The notes under the pieces were generated by a model. The model was not told the DNA's origin. It worked only from the letters and a program-made list of their open reading frames with translations, and ran no database searches. This document shows, piece after piece, positions 18,106 through 28,004 of a DNA stretch of 64,000 nucleotides. The translations under genes were made by a program, and so were the position numbers. This stretch comes from Paraburkholderia tropica (GTDB taxonomy: Bacteria > Pseudomonadota > Gammaproteobacteria > Burkholderiales > Burkholderiaceae), in the NCBI RefSeq assembly GCF_900109265.1, contig NZ_FNZM01000014.1, positions 62,001 through 126,000 on the forward strand. Direction: 5' to 3'. Position 1 is the stretch's first letter; each line of letters opens with the position of its first letter.

Positions 18106-21100
18106 GCGCGGCGGCCAGCGTCTGCACGTTCTCGTCCCACGCGCCGGATTCGTGGATGGCGGCGCGCAGTTCGCGGCAGGTATCGTGCAGCACCGAAGGA
18201 CCCAGCACGGCGATACCGCCCGCGACGCGATGCACCCATTCGCGCAGACGCTGTACGTCCTGCGTGCCGGCGATCCGCGCGAAATCGGCGAGATCGTGAT
18301 CGGCCTGCTCGATGAAAATCGGCGCGAGTCCGGGCGGCAGGTCAGGGAAGCGCGGCGTCTGTTCATCGACGCCGGTTGCGTTGTCCGCGCTCAGCGGCGA
18401 CGTGCCCGGCGTCGCTTGTGCGGGTTGTGCCGCGGCGTGATCGGCAAGCACACGCGAGGTCACGTCGGTCAGCACGCGCGCGAGTGCCGCGAGCGGCACG
18501 GGCTTGCTCAGATAGTCGGTAAATCCCAGCGTGCGGCCTTGCGCGATCTGTTCGGGCAGCGCATTGCCGCTCACCGCGTAGACGGGCAACGACGGCTGTT
18601 TCGCACGCGCGGTTTGCAGCAGCTCGTAGCCATTCATCTTCGGCATGTTGAGATCGGTGATGACGAGATCGACGTGCGCCGTCTCGAGTTTCGCGAGCGC
18701 TTCCTCGCCGTCCTTTGCCTCGATCACGTTCGCGCCCAGCGTGCGCAACTGGTCGCGCAGCAGCGAGCGGTTGAGCAGATTGTCTTCGGCGATCAGCACG
18801 CTCAAGCGGTGGAAATCAGCCGGCGCGTGTGCTTCTGCGCCGGCAGCGCCAGTGTCGGTCTGCGTGGGCGCTGCATCCGCGGCGGGCAACTGTCCGCGCA
18901 GCATCTGCGTCGCGGTGCGGATGCCCGCGAGGCTGTACAGGCTGACTTCCACGCCGCCGCCTTCGAGCGCGAGCGGCACGAGCGGTCCGTCCTGGCGCAG
19001 CCAGACGACTTTCGCCGGATCGCGCCACACGCGCTGCACGTCGTTCACGGAGAATTCGCCCGTGACCAGCAGATAGTCGAACGCGCCGTCGGGCGGCGTC
19101 TCGGTCGCATGCAGATAGACCGGCGTGCTGAGCCGGGCGTCGAAGAGATTCGTGAGCCATTCGCGATTCTCGGGCGCGCGGCACAGAAGCGCGGGATGCG
19201 GATCGGGCAGCGTCCATTGCTCGCCCGCGGTCGCCGCACCGTCCGCGCGCAGCGGCAGGCTGACGAGCACGCGCGTGCCCACGCCCAGCGTGCTTTCCAC
19301 TTCGCAGCGGCCGTGCATGAGCGCCGCGAGCCGTCCGCAGATCGTCAGGCCGAGGCCCGTGCCGCGCGATTCGGTGAGCCGGTGGTCGTCGCCTTGCGTG
19401 AACGGCTGGAACAGGCGCGCCTTGAGGTCGTCGGGCATGCCCACGCCCGAATCGGCCACGCTGATGTCGAGCGTGGCGTCGCGCCAGGCCGCGCGCAACA
19501 CGATCTTTCCGGAATGCGTGAACTTGAACGCGTTGCTCAGCAGGTTGTTGACGATCTGCGCGAGCCGGATCGGATCGAAGAACAGCCGCGCGGGAATGGC
19601 GCGGTCCATCACGAGATAGAACGGCAGCTTCTGGCGCACCGCGAGCGGCGCATGCGCGAGCGCGATGCGCACCAGCAGCGCGGCGATCGACTCGGCGTCC
19701 TCGGACAGCTTCATCGCGCCGACGTCGATCTTCGAGAAGTCGAGCACGTCGCTGACGATTTGCAGCAGTTCCGCCGCCGACACCTGCATGGCATCCACGC
19801 GCGCTTCCTGTTCGGCGGCGAGCGGCCCGCGCGCCACCAGTTCGATATTGCCGACCAGCGAGGCCAGCGGCGTGCGGATTTCATGACTCATCGCCGCGAA
19901 AAAGCTCACCTTGGTGCGCGCGGCTTCGTCGCTCGTGCGCTGCGCTTCGCGCAGCAGACGTTCGGCTTCGTAATGCTTCGACATGTCGGCGAACGCGCAG
20001 AACATCACCGCTTCGCGGTTCAGCGTGGCGGCCGCGTAGGTGATGTCGAGATGCACGCTCTCGCCGTTTTCGCGCGTGAGCGAAAACGGCAGCGCGTAGA
20101 TCGGCGTGCTGGCCGTGCCTTCGTTGACAGGCGCGGGCAGATGCTTTTCGAACTCGAGGCAGAGCGCGGCGGGCAGGCGCGTCGCGCGGGTGTCGAGGCC
20201 GAGCACGTTGCGCACGATCTGATTGGCGATGACGATATCGAAGTCGCGTTTGCGCACGATGCACAGGCCGATCGGCGTCGCGTGCACGAGCAGATGATTG
20301 AGCAACTCGTTTTCGAGCGCGCGCGTGGCCTCGCCATAGGTGCGCGCGAGCACGCGCCGGTTCCAGTAACGCAGCAGCGAGAGCAGCATCAGCACCAGTG
20401 CGACCGTGAGTAGCAGCACCACGGCGACGGGCGCGCGGATCTGGCGCAGATGGTCGGCCCACGACAGCGCCAGCAGGTAGTGGCCGAAATCGTGAACGAG
20501 CGGGCGCTCGCGCATCGCCCAGCCGAAACGCGGCAGCAGATGGAAGCGGCCGGTCGGCTCGCTCGCGAGGTAACGCTCGATCACTTGCGTCGCGCCGTCG
20601 GAGAGCGGTCCGGCGAGGCGCAGGCCATCCGCATCGACGAGCACGGGCGCGACGTCCGGCCCGTTGCCGTCCGGGTCGCGGCCGAGCGTCGCGATGTCGA
20701 CGCTCGTCAGCACGAGCGCATAGGGCTTGCCGTCCTTGAGCACGCTGGTCGCGCCGAGCACGAGGTTCGGCGCGAAGCCCAGCGCGGCGGGCGGCCGGAA
20801 CCAGATGACCGAACGCCCCCGGCCCACCGAGAGCGGGTCCGCGCCGCGCGCGCTCATGTGCAGCAGCGCGCTGTCGACCAGCACGCGCGCGCCTTCGCCG
20901 GGGCGCAGCGGGCCGTCCGGCAGGTGCGCGGCGGGCGCGAGCTGATAGCCGTAGGCGGCGCTGCCGTCGACGAGCACGAACAGCAACGGCGTGTCCGAAC
21001 TCGCGTGGGACATCGCGTCGATCGCACGGTCGCAGAGCGCGCGCAGCGGCGGCGAGCCATCCACGCCTGCGAACGTCGGCGCGCAGTGCGCGTGCGCGGC

Positions 21101-21409
21101 GGGCGTGTCGTCGGCGACGAGCAGCGACGCCTCCTTGAGGCCGAGCAGCAGGCGCGCGCTCGTGAGCTGGTTGTACCGGAACGACAGCGCTTCGTTGCTC
21201 TGCGCGATGGTCGCGCGCAACTGGGCGCCGTCGCCTGCAAGCGAGAGGAACGCGATCGTCGTGATCGCCACGCAGGCGGCCGCGACCGCGGCGAACACCA
21301 GCAGGCCGATCAGCATCGTGAACACGCGGCGTTCGCGCCGCAGATTGTGTTCGAGCGCCTTCAGCGTGGCGAACGGCGACGCGTTGGGCGCGGAGGCGTT
21401 GGCTTCCAT
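18050..21409 (-). CDS. Hybrid sensor kinase, RcsC/EvgS-like phosphorelay
   Basis: The 1119-residue multidomain kinase has two membrane helices (about residues 32-56 and 325-350) around a 270-residue periplasmic sensor region, a PAS-like domain (about 370-490), HisKA with H509 in MSHEIRTPLASLVGN, and HATPase (GTGLGLTICGRL). Next comes a degenerate receiver-like domain (about 730-830), then a full receiver with D919 (ITDLNMPKMNGYELL) and an HPt domain with H1060 (WVHRVAGGIAVLG). The start overlaps the stop of the upstream response regulator (TGATG), so the pair is translationally coupled. The layout is like RcsC plus an HPt or EvgS/BvgS. The signal is unknown. Confidence 0.92.
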   Translation of the reverse strand: MEANASAPNASPFATLKALEHNLRRERRVFTMLIGLLVFAAVAAACVAITTIAFLSLAGDGAQLRATIAQSNEALSFRYNQLTSARLLLGLKEASLLVADDTPAAHAHCAPTFAGVDGSPPLRALCDRAIDAMSHASSDTPLLFVLVDGSAAYGYQLAPAAHLPDGPLRPGEGARVLVDSALLHMSARGADPLSVGRGRSVIWFRPPAALGFAPNLVLGATSVLKDGKPYALVLTSVDIATLGRDPDGNGPDVAPVLVDADGLRLAGPLSDGATQVIERYLASEPTGRFHLLPRFGWAMRERPLVHDFGHYLLALSWADHLRQIRAPVAVVLLLTVALVLMLLSLLRYWNRRVLARTYGEATRALENELLNHLLVHATPIGLCIVRKRDFDIVIANQIVRNVLGLDTRATRLPAALCLEFEKHLPAPVNEGTASTPIYALPFSLTRENGESVHLDITYAAATLNREAVMFCAFADMSKHYEAERLLREAQRTSDEAARTKVSFFAAMSHEIRTPLASLVGNIELVARGPLAAEQEARVDAMQVSAAELLQIVSDVLDFSKIDVGAMKLSEDAESIAALLVRIALAHAPLAVRQKLPFYLVMDRAIPARLFFDPIRLAQIVNNLLSNAFKFTHSGKIVLRAAWRDATLDISVADSGVGMPDDLKARLFQPFTQGDDHRLTESRGTGLGLTICGRLAALMHGRCEVESTLGVGTRVLVSLPLRADGAATAGEQWTLPDPHPALLCRAPENREWLTNLFDARLSTPVYLHATETPPDGAFDYLLVTGEFSVNDVQRVWRDPAKVVWLRQDGPLVPLALEGGGVEVSLYSLAGIRTATQMLRGQLPAADAAPTQTDTGAAGAEAHAPADFHRLSVLIAEDNLLNRSLLRDQLRTLGANVIEAKDGEEALAKLETAHVDLVITDLNMPKMNGYELLQTARAKQPSLPVYAVSGNALPEQIAQGRTLGFTDYLSKPVPLAALARVLTDVTSRVLADHAAAQPAQATPGTSPLSADNATGVDEQTPRFPDLPPGLAPIFIEQADHDLADFARIAGTQDVQRLREWVHRVAGGIAVLGPSVLHDTCRELRAAIHESGAWDENVQTLAAALIADLEALRAYAANREST

Positions 21410-22071
21410 CAGGCGAATCCGTGCTCGCTCGCGTAGCGGATCAAATCGGCGTTCGAATCGAGATGCAGCTTGCGCATGGCCGCGCGTTTCTGCGTGGCGA
21501 CCGTCGTGACCGAGCGGTTCAGGCGCTTCGAGATCTCGGTCACGTTCAGGCCGAGCGCGAAGAGGCGCACGACTTCGAGTTCGCGCGGCGAAAGCGGATT
21601 GCTGCGGCGGAATTCGTCCACGTTCGCGCCGTCCAGTGCGAGACGTTCGGCGACGCGCGCCGAGAGCGTGGTGCCCGGCTCGACGAGCGCGCGCCGGCAG
21701 ACTTCGGCGAGCACGGTGATCGGCTCTTCTTTTCCGACGAGTCCGGCCACGCCCAGTGCTGTCAGTTCGTGCAGGATGCCGCCGTTCGTGAGCATCGTGA
21801 ACACGACGACGGGCAGACCGGGGTAGAGGCGGCGCAGGCGGGCGATCAGGCGCAGGCCGTCTTCGTCCTCGACTTCGCCTTGCATCGAGAAGTCGGTGAC
21901 GAGCAGATCGCAAGGCGTCCTGCGCAACAGGTCGAGCAGACGCGCGCCCGAGTCGGCGGTGCCGACCACCGTGCAGCCGGGCGCCTGGGTCAGATAGTCG
22001 CTGATGGCCGTGAGCACGAGCGGATGGTCGTCGGCGACCACGATCCGCAGGGTTTGCGTGGCGTTCGTCAT
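21409..22071 (-). CDS. NarL/RcsB-family response regulator
   Basis: The 220-residue regulator has a receiver domain with D14/D15 and phospho-acceptor D60 (LLVTDFSMQGEVEDEDG), which has an acidic insertion after the phosphorylation site as in RcsB. The C-terminal LuxR-type helix-turn-helix (LSPRELEVVRLFALGLNVTEISKRL) has the RcsB-like SVTTVATQKRAAMRKL recognition helix. It heads a two-gene operon with the hybrid kinase that phosphorylates it. In Burkholderia-type bacteria such pairs affect surface structures, but the regulon here is unknown. Confidence 0.92.
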   Translation of the reverse strand: MTNATQTLRIVVADDHPLVLTAISDYLTQAPGCTVVGTADSGARLLDLLRRTPCDLLVTDFSMQGEVEDEDGLRLIARLRRLYPGLPVVVFTMLTNGGILHELTALGVAGLVGKEEPITVLAEVCRRALVEPGTTLSARVAERLALDGANVDEFRRSNPLSPRELEVVRLFALGLNVTEISKRLNRSVTTVATQKRAAMRKLHLDSNADLIRYASEHGFA

Positions 22072-22305
22072 GGGCGGGTGCGTAGCGGCTCGCGCGCGTC
22101 GGCACGGTCCCGCCTACACGCGCGGAGATCCCTGCTGACAGTGTTTGACGTCTTCAGCCGATTATATGACAGCGCGGAATGAGGGTCATTGTAGGGTGGC
22201 GGTCAGCGGGAGGACGCTCGGCCTGGGATTGCGCGGCGATAACCGCTTCGTCATGCGATCTATTCCGACAGACGCGGAAGCGAAGGACTCGCGCGCGGCG
22301 TGAAA

Positions 22306-22794
22306 TCAGGAACCGCAGGTCGAACGCCGCCGCGATTCCGCTTGATTCGCGGCCGGGCAATGCGCCTGATAGCAGTTGACCGCAATGCGGATTTCCTCGC
22401 CCGAGGCCGTCTTGCAGCTTTGCTGGCAGGTGCGGGTCGGCATGTGCGCGAAGCGGATCGGCGCGATGGTCGGCGCGTGGGCCGGTGCGGTGATCGGTGC
22501 GTGAAGACCGGCGCAACCGGCAGCCGTCGCGCGCGTGGACGGGCGCGCTTGCGGTGCGACGCTCGCCAGATAGAAGATCAGCGCGCCTGCGAGCATCGCG
22601 CCGCCGAGCGTGAGCGTCGCCATTGTCAGACCGAATGGGGCGCGCGGCATCACGCCGAGCATGAAAAGCGCGGCAAAGAACGCGATATAGACGATGGGCA
22701 ACAGCACGATGCCGACGCCGCTTGCCCGTTCGCACGCGCGCGCAATCCGCGCGGCGGCGGCTTGGGGCAGGCGTTGGAACGTGGCGGCGAACAT
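22306..22794 (-). CDS. Small membrane protein of unknown function
   Basis: The 162-residue protein has two strong membrane helices (about residues 30-50, VGIVLLPIVYIAFFAALFML, and 60-80) and a soluble C-terminal tail with four Cys (CQQSC, NCYQAHC), compatible with two disulfides or a metal site. No family is recognised. The start is ATG 22794, where the amphipathic N terminus directly precedes helix 1; upstream frame extensions look non-coding. It is a single gene between the Rcs-like pair and a SYLF lipoprotein on the other strand. Confidence 0.65.
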   Translation of the reverse strand: MFAATFQRLPQAAAARIARACERASGVGIVLLPIVYIAFFAALFMLGVMPRAPFGLTMATLTLGGAMLAGALIFYLASVAPQARPSTRATAAGCAGLHAPITAPAHAPTIAPIRFAHMPTRTCQQSCKTASGEEIRIAVNCYQAHCPAANQAESRRRSTCGS

Positions 22795-23271
22795 GATCGG
22801 ACCTTTTGCGTGAGTGGAGACAGCGTGGCGTGCGGGGCGCGGTTTCGTCGTGGAGCCCGTATGAGTTCGGTGGGGCTCGATGGGGCTCGGTGACGGAGGC
22901 GGCCACGCTCTGGCCACACCTTCACTCTAAGAGGCGCGCCGCGCAGGCAAAATCAGACGATTTCGAGAAACGCGGCGGCGCTGCTGCGGAGCAGCAAAAA
23001 GACCGCCAAAGTCCGGCGATGGCGCCGCACGAAAGCCCGCCCGACGCGGCTTCGCGCAGAATTCTTCATCCAGTTTGTGAACTCGATGCGCGGCGCATGG
23101 TCAGATACCGCCAAGGAGGGCGGACGTGGCCGCCGCAGCCATCCATCGGCCCGGCAGGCCGGGCGGCCGGCTGCCACGCGCGCCATCCTGTGGCCCCTCG
23201 CGGGGCGCGCCGCTCGAACGGGGCTGCGCCCGCGAGACTCATCGAAGCATCGCTTTTACGGGAACACCTCA
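22795..23271. other. Divergent intergenic region, 477 bp
   Basis: This region lies between the small membrane protein gene (minus) and the SYLF lipoprotein gene (plus). A perfect 7-bp inverted repeat GCCCGGC-AG-GCCGGGC lies at 23149-23164. No promoter elements with good spacing and no conserved ORF are seen. Confidence 0.3.
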
Positions 23272-23862
23272 ATGCGCCGACGTCAATTTCTTCTCAGCTC
23301 CAGCGCCGCACTCGCCGCAAGCGGCCTCGCTCTCGCGGGCTGCACGACGACCCCGCTGGGTTCAAGTAACAGCGCCGCGCAGAACGCGGCCAAACGCAAT
23401 GCCATCGACGCCAGCGTGGACGCCACGCTCTCGCGTCTCTACGGCACGGTGTCCGGCTCGCAGGAACTGCTCTCGAAAGCCAGCGGCGTGCTGGTCTTTC
23501 CGAACGTGATCGCCGCGGGCTTCTGGATCGGCGGCCAGTACGGCACCGGCGCGCTGCGCGTGAACGGCCGCACGTCGGGCTACTACAGCACCGTGGCGGG
23601 CTCGTTCGGCCTGCAGATCGGCGCGCAATCGAAGGCCATCATCTTCGCGTTCATGAACGAGGGCGCGCTCGACAGCTTCGTGCGCAGCCAGGGCTGGTCG
23701 GCGGGCGCCGACGCCACGGTCGCGGTCGTAACCGTGGGCGCGAACGGCAATGTCGATACGTCGACGGCCATGAGCCCCGTCGAAGCCTTCGTGCTGACCA
23801 ATGCCGGTCTCATGGCCGGCGTTTCGCTCGAAGGCGTGAAGGTCTCGCGTCTCGTCATCTGA
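23272..23862 (+). CDS. SYLF/Ysc84-domain lipoprotein (BPSL1445 type)
   Basis: The 196-residue protein has a lipoprotein signal (MRRRQFLLSSSAALAASGLALAGC, lipobox LAGC) and a SYLF (Ysc84-like) domain: GVLVFPNVIAAGFWIGGQYGTGALRV, GSFGLQIGAQSKAIIFAFMN and a C-terminal GVSLEG block. SYLF domains bind phospholipids. The Burkholderia pseudomallei homologue BPSL1445 is a known surface antigen. The ATG at 23272 is the one giving the signal peptide. It is a single gene, probably located on the outer membrane's inner face or the surface. Confidence 0.88.
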   Translation: MRRRQFLLSSSAALAASGLALAGCTTTPLGSSNSAAQNAAKRNAIDASVDATLSRLYGTVSGSQELLSKASGVLVFPNVIAAGFWIGGQYGTGALRVNGRTSGYYSTVAGSFGLQIGAQSKAIIFAFMNEGALDSFVRSQGWSAGADATVAVVTVGANGNVDTSTAMSPVEAFVLTNAGLMAGVSLEGVKVSRLVI

Positions 23863-24130
23863 GCGGGCGCGCCGCGCCCGTCCGGCGCGGCCCGTGCGCT
23901 TGCCTCGATCGTATCGACCGTATCGAGTGCTTCGCGCGCACGGGCCGCCAGTCGGTTTTCCGCCGTTCCCCGCGTTTTCCCTGATCTCCACGCCGACTTC
24001 TGTGCCGCTTCGCGCGCGCCCGGTTTCCAGAATTTTTTGGCCGATGTAGCGTGCGGGGACGGCCCCCTGCAAATCCCATTTCGCCCGCCCGCGCGCGTTC
24101 CGGCACGCGCCGCGCAACGCGTTTTCGCAG

Positions 24131-24172
24131 GGTTAACTATGATTTTGGAAATATTTAAATCTAAACTATACT
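24131..24172 (+). promoter_or_regulatory. Promoter/operator region of the iorAB operon
   Basis: This AT-rich island starts with GGTTAACTATGATTTTG (24131-24147), a 17-mer repeated with one change in front of the cyclase gene (29025-29041). It continues to TTGGAA (24145-24150), 16 bp, and TATACT (24167-24172), a plausible -35/-10 pair. ATCTAAACTAT (24159-24169) is identical to one arm of the abm operator. It is most likely bound by the MarR protein of the cluster. The rest of the 373-bp gap (23863-24235) shows nothing else. Confidence 0.6.
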
Positions 24173-24235
24173 GGCCCGACGCATGACGATGGCGCGTCGT
24201 GCGCCACGGTTTCGAACATCGCGAAGAGGACGGTC

Positions 24236-26422
24236 ATGGCAGAGCGGTCGTTTGTCGAGGAAGTGAAGAAACTGCGCCTCGGCGCAGGCGAAGTGTTCAG
24301 CGGCGAGGGCATTCTCGCGGTGACGAAGGCGCTGCTCGAATCGGGCGTGGCCTATGTGGCGGGCTATCAGGGCGCGCCCATCTCGCATCTGATGGACGTG
24401 CTAGCCGACGCCCAGGACATCCTCGCCGACCACGGCATCCGCTTCGAGAACAGCGCGAGCGAGGCCACGGCCGCCGCGTCGCTGGCCGCCTCGGTCAACT
24501 ATCCGCTGCGCGGCGCCGTCACCTTCAAGGCGACCGTGGGCACGAACGTCGCGTCCGACGCGCTCGCGAATCTCGCCTCGGGCGGCGTGACAGGCGGCGC
24601 GCTCGTGATCGTCGGCGAAGACTATGGCGAAGGCTCGTCGATCATGCAGGAGCGCAGCCACGCGTTTGCGATGAAGTCGCAGATCTGGCTGCTCGATCCG
24701 CGTCCGAATCTGCCGTGCATCGTGCAGGCCGTGAAGGACGGCTTCGATCTTTCCGAGGCGAGCAGCACGCCGGTGATGCTGCAATTGCGCATTCGCGCGT
24801 GCCACGTGCATGGACAGTTCGTGGCGTCCGACAATCGACGCCCGGCGTTCACGATCAAGGACGCGCTCGAACATCCGAGCCGCGACGTCGACCGCATCGT
24901 GCTGCCGCCCGCGAGTTTCCTGCACGAGCGCGAAAAGATTCACGAACGCTGGCCCGCCGCGGTGAAGTTCATCGAGGAGCGCCGGCTCAACGAATTCTTC
25001 GCCGACGATAAAAGCGACTGGCACGATATCGGCCTCGCCGTGCAAGGCGGCAGCTACAACACGGTGCTGCGCGCGCTGGAACGGCTGGGTCTCGCCGATG
25101 TCTACGGCGACTCGGCGATTCCGCTGTACGTGATGAACGTGGCCTATCCGCTGATCGATTCGGAGTGGGAGCGTTTTTGCGCGGGCAAGCGGGCCGTGCT
25201 CGTGATCGAGGAAGGGCAGCCGAATTTCGTCGAGCAGAACGCGAGCGCGATTCTGCGTCAGCGCGGCGTGAACGCCACGCTGCACGGCAAGGACATGCTG
25301 CCGCTCGCGGGCGAGTACAACGCCGCGACGGTGGTGAAGGGCCTGCGTGCGTTCTTCGAGCGCTATGGCGTGCTGCAAGCACAACCGGAGCAAGCCGCGC
25401 CGCGCAAGGTGATTCCGGTGCAGGCCGTGGCCACGGCGGCCGCCGAAAGTCCCGTTCAGCCCACGCTCGACGACAGCGTGCATGCGCGTCCGCCGGGCTT
25501 CTGCACGGGCTGTCCCGAACGCCCGATCTTCACGGCGATGAAGCTCGTCGAGCGCGAGCTCGGGCCGCATCACGTAAGCGCCGACATCGGCTGCCATCTG
25601 TTCTCGATCTTGCCGCCGTTCAATCTCGGCGCGACGACGATGGGCTACGGCCTCGGCAGCGCGAGCGCCGCCGCGCTCAACGCGCCCGCGAGCAAGCGCG
25701 CGATCTCGGTGATGGGCGACGGCGGCTTCTGGCACAACGGCCTGACGAGCGGCATCGCCAACGCGGTGTTCAACAAGAGCGACAACCTGACGATCGTCGT
25801 CGATAACAGCTATACGTCGGCGACGGGCGGCCAGGACATTCTGTCGTCGACGGCGCTCAATCCCACCCGCAGCACGGGCCACGAAATCGAGCAGGCGGTG
25901 CGCGGCGTGGGCGTGAAATGGGTCAGGACGGTGCGCCGCACCTACGACCTCAAGACCATGATGGCCACGCTCAGAGACGCGCTCACGACCGGCGCGAAAG
26001 GGCCGAAGGTGCTGATCGCGCAGAGCGAATGCATGCTGAACAAGCAGCGTCGCGAGAAACCGAAGCAGCGCAAGGCGATAGCGGCGGGCGAGCGCGTGGT
26101 GCGCGAGCGCTTCGGCGTCGATTCGGATACCTGTACCGGCGATCATTCGTGCATCCGGCTGTCGGGTTGCCCGTCGCTGTCGATCAAGCCCAATCCCGAT
26201 CCTCTGCGCACCGATCCGGTCGCGAGCGTGCTCGATAGCTGCGTGGGTTGCGGCCTGTGCGGCGAGGTTTCGCATGCGGCGGTGCTGTGCCCGTCGTTCT
26301 ATCGCGCGCAGATCATCAGCAATCCTACTAAAGTGGATCGCTTGCGGCAGCGCCTGCGCAACGCGGTGATCGGCTGGCTGCAACGCCGCGAGGCGCAGCG
26401 CCGCGCGCGCTACGCATTCTGA
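24236..26422 (+). CDS. iorA: Indolepyruvate ferredoxin oxidoreductase alpha-like subunit
   Basis: This 728-residue TPP-dependent 2-oxoacid oxidoreductase subunit has an N-terminal pyrimidine-binding domain (GEGILAVTKALLESGVAYVAGYQGAP), CTGCPERP near residue 423, and the TPP/Mg motif VMGDGGFWHNGLTSGIANA near 493-510. The C-terminal iron-sulfur region has CTGDHSC-IRLSGC and CVGCGLCGEV...C near 630-685. IorA enzymes oxidatively decarboxylate arylpyruvates or similar 2-oxoacids to acyl-CoA. It is 28 bp ahead of iorB and in one operon with a thioesterase. The nearby cyclase and the 2-aminobenzoyl-CoA operon suggest isatinate (2-aminophenylglyoxylate) as a possible substrate. That is inference; indolepyruvate or phenylglyoxylate are alternatives. 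Confidence 0.85.
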   Translation: MAERSFVEEVKKLRLGAGEVFSGEGILAVTKALLESGVAYVAGYQGAPISHLMDVLADAQDILADHGIRFENSASEATAAASLAASVNYPLRGAVTFKATVGTNVASDALANLASGGVTGGALVIVGEDYGEGSSIMQERSHAFAMKSQIWLLDPRPNLPCIVQAVKDGFDLSEASSTPVMLQLRIRACHVHGQFVASDNRRPAFTIKDALEHPSRDVDRIVLPPASFLHEREKIHERWPAAVKFIEERRLNEFFADDKSDWHDIGLAVQGGSYNTVLRALERLGLADVYGDSAIPLYVMNVAYPLIDSEWERFCAGKRAVLVIEEGQPNFVEQNASAILRQRGVNATLHGKDMLPLAGEYNAATVVKGLRAFFERYGVLQAQPEQAAPRKVIPVQAVATAAAESPVQPTLDDSVHARPPGFCTGCPERPIFTAMKLVERELGPHHVSADIGCHLFSILPPFNLGATTMGYGLGSASAAALNAPASKRAISVMGDGGFWHNGLTSGIANAVFNKSDNLTIVVDNSYTSATGGQDILSSTALNPTRSTGHEIEQAVRGVGVKWVRTVRRTYDLKTMMATLRDALTTGAKGPKVLIAQSECMLNKQRREKPKQRKAIAAGERVVRERFGVDSDTCTGDHSCIRLSGCPSLSIKPNPDPLRTDPVASVLDSCVGCGLCGEVSHAAVLCPSFYRAQIISNPTKVDRLRQRLRNAVIGWLQRREAQRRARYAF

Positions 26423-26450
26423 TTCGGCATTTTGATTCCAGGGCGAAACC

Positions 26451-27962
26451 ATGACGACAACCCAACCGATCAAGATTGCGATTCTGGCCATGGGCGGCGA
26501 GGGCGGCGGCGTGCTGGCCGACTGGATCGTCGATCTCGGCGAGCACAACGGCTACTACGCGCAGACCACTTCGGTGCCCGGCGTCGCGCAGCGCACCGGC
26601 GCGACCATTTACTACGTCGAGCTGTTCGCCCGCGAGGCGCACGAGCCGCGCACGCCGGTGCTGGCGCTCATGCCGCTGCCCGGCGACGTCGACGTGGTGC
26701 TCGCCTCCGAGCTGATGGAAGCGGGCCGCGCCGTGCAGCGCGGACTCGTGACGGCGGAGCGCACGACGCTCGTGGCGTCGACGCATCGCGTGTATTCGAT
26801 AGCCGAGAAAACCGCGCTGGGCGATGGCCGCGTCGACGACAGCGCGCTCGTCGCGCACGCGCATCAGGCCGCGAAACGCTTCGTGCGCTTCGACATGGCG
26901 CAGGCCGCCGAGGCGAGCGGCAGCGTGATCAGCGCGGTATTGTTCGGCGCGCTTGCGGGCACGGGCGTGCTGCCGTTCAGCCGCGCGCAGTTCGAGGCCA
27001 CCATCGAGCGCGGCGGCGTGGGCGTGAAGCCGAGCTTGCGCGCGTTTGAACTAGGCTTCTCGCGTGCCGATGTCGATACCGACACCGACGCCTCATCGCC
27101 AACGCAAACGGAACAGCCAGAGCAGGCTCAAACGCCCGCGCCGCGCGATCCCGCCGTCGCGAGACTGATCGAACGCGTACGCACGGATTTGCCCGCTCAC
27201 GCGCAGCCGTTCGCGATCGAAGGCGTGCGTCGCCTGATCGACTATCAGGACCCCGATTACGCCGCGTCCTATCTCGATCGTCTGATCCAATTGCGCGCCG
27301 CGCTGCCCGACACCGACCGCGCCTTGCTGCGCGAAACGGCACGCCATCTCGCGCTCTGGATGTCGTACGAAGATACGATTCGCGTCGCCGATCTGAAAAC
27401 GCGCGGCTCGCGTTTCGAGCGCGTGCGCGGCGAAGTGCGCGCGCAGGCCGATCAACTGCTCGCCATCAACGAGTTCATGCATCCGCGCATCGAGGAAATC
27501 TGCGAGACGCTGCCTGCCGGTCTCGGGCGCTGGCTCGCGAAACCGCATGGCGTGCATCGGCTCGTGAAGCGCTTCGCGGCGTCGGGGCGCGTCGTGCGCA
27601 CGAGTTCGCTGCGCGGCTACCTGCTACTCTATGCGGTCGCGCGTTTGCGCGGCCTGCGCCGCCGCACGTTGCGCTACGAACTGGAGCACGCGCGCATCGA
27701 CGGCTGGCTTGCGCAGATCGTCGAGTCGGCGCGCCACAATCCGGCGCTGGCGACCGAAGTCGCGCAATGCCAGCGTCTCGTGAAGGGTTACAGCGACACG
27801 CATGCGCGCGGGCTGGCGAATTTCCAGACCGTGATGGCGGCGGTCGCGCGCGCGGGGCAGCGGCTCGCGCCGGCCACGCTGCGCGAGTTGCGCGACGCCG
27901 CGCTCGCCGACGAGCACGGCCACAAGCTGCGCGCGGCGCTCGCGAGACACGCGCTCGCCTGA
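26451..27962 (+). CDS. iorB: Indolepyruvate oxidoreductase beta-family subunit (DUF6537 C terminus)
   Basis: The 503-residue partner of IorA has as its first 190 residues the gamma-type oxidoreductase domain (LAMGGEGGGVLADWIVDLGEHNGYYAQTTSVPGVAQRTGATIYY). After a Gln/Pro/Thr-rich linker (about 205-230) comes a C-terminal helical extension of about 270 residues, as found in the aerobic proteobacterial forms that carry DUF6537. Anaerobic archaeal IorB is only about 200 residues, so the long form marks the aerobic subgroup. It is 28 bp after iorA, and the thioesterase follows after 42 bp. Confidence 0.85.
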   Translation: MTTTQPIKIAILAMGGEGGGVLADWIVDLGEHNGYYAQTTSVPGVAQRTGATIYYVELFAREAHEPRTPVLALMPLPGDVDVVLASELMEAGRAVQRGLVTAERTTLVASTHRVYSIAEKTALGDGRVDDSALVAHAHQAAKRFVRFDMAQAAEASGSVISAVLFGALAGTGVLPFSRAQFEATIERGGVGVKPSLRAFELGFSRADVDTDTDASSPTQTEQPEQAQTPAPRDPAVARLIERVRTDLPAHAQPFAIEGVRRLIDYQDPDYAASYLDRLIQLRAALPDTDRALLRETARHLALWMSYEDTIRVADLKTRGSRFERVRGEVRAQADQLLAINEFMHPRIEEICETLPAGLGRWLAKPHGVHRLVKRFAASGRVVRTSSLRGYLLLYAVARLRGLRRRTLRYELEHARIDGWLAQIVESARHNPALATEVAQCQRLVKGYSDTHARGLANFQTVMAAVARAGQRLAPATLRELRDAALADEHGHKLRAALARHALA

Positions 27963-28004
27963 TTCGTACGCGGCGCGCGGCAAGACATCGAGATCGAGAT
28001 TGAC

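Noticed and set aside
17585..20413. 942-codon plus-strand open frame
   Set aside because: It lies antisense to the hybrid kinase gene, has Arg/His-rich composition without domains, and is a GC-rich shadow frame.
24401..26548. 715-codon minus-strand open frame
   Set aside because: It is antisense to iorA, and its Arg/Ala/His-rich translation has no recognisable motifs.
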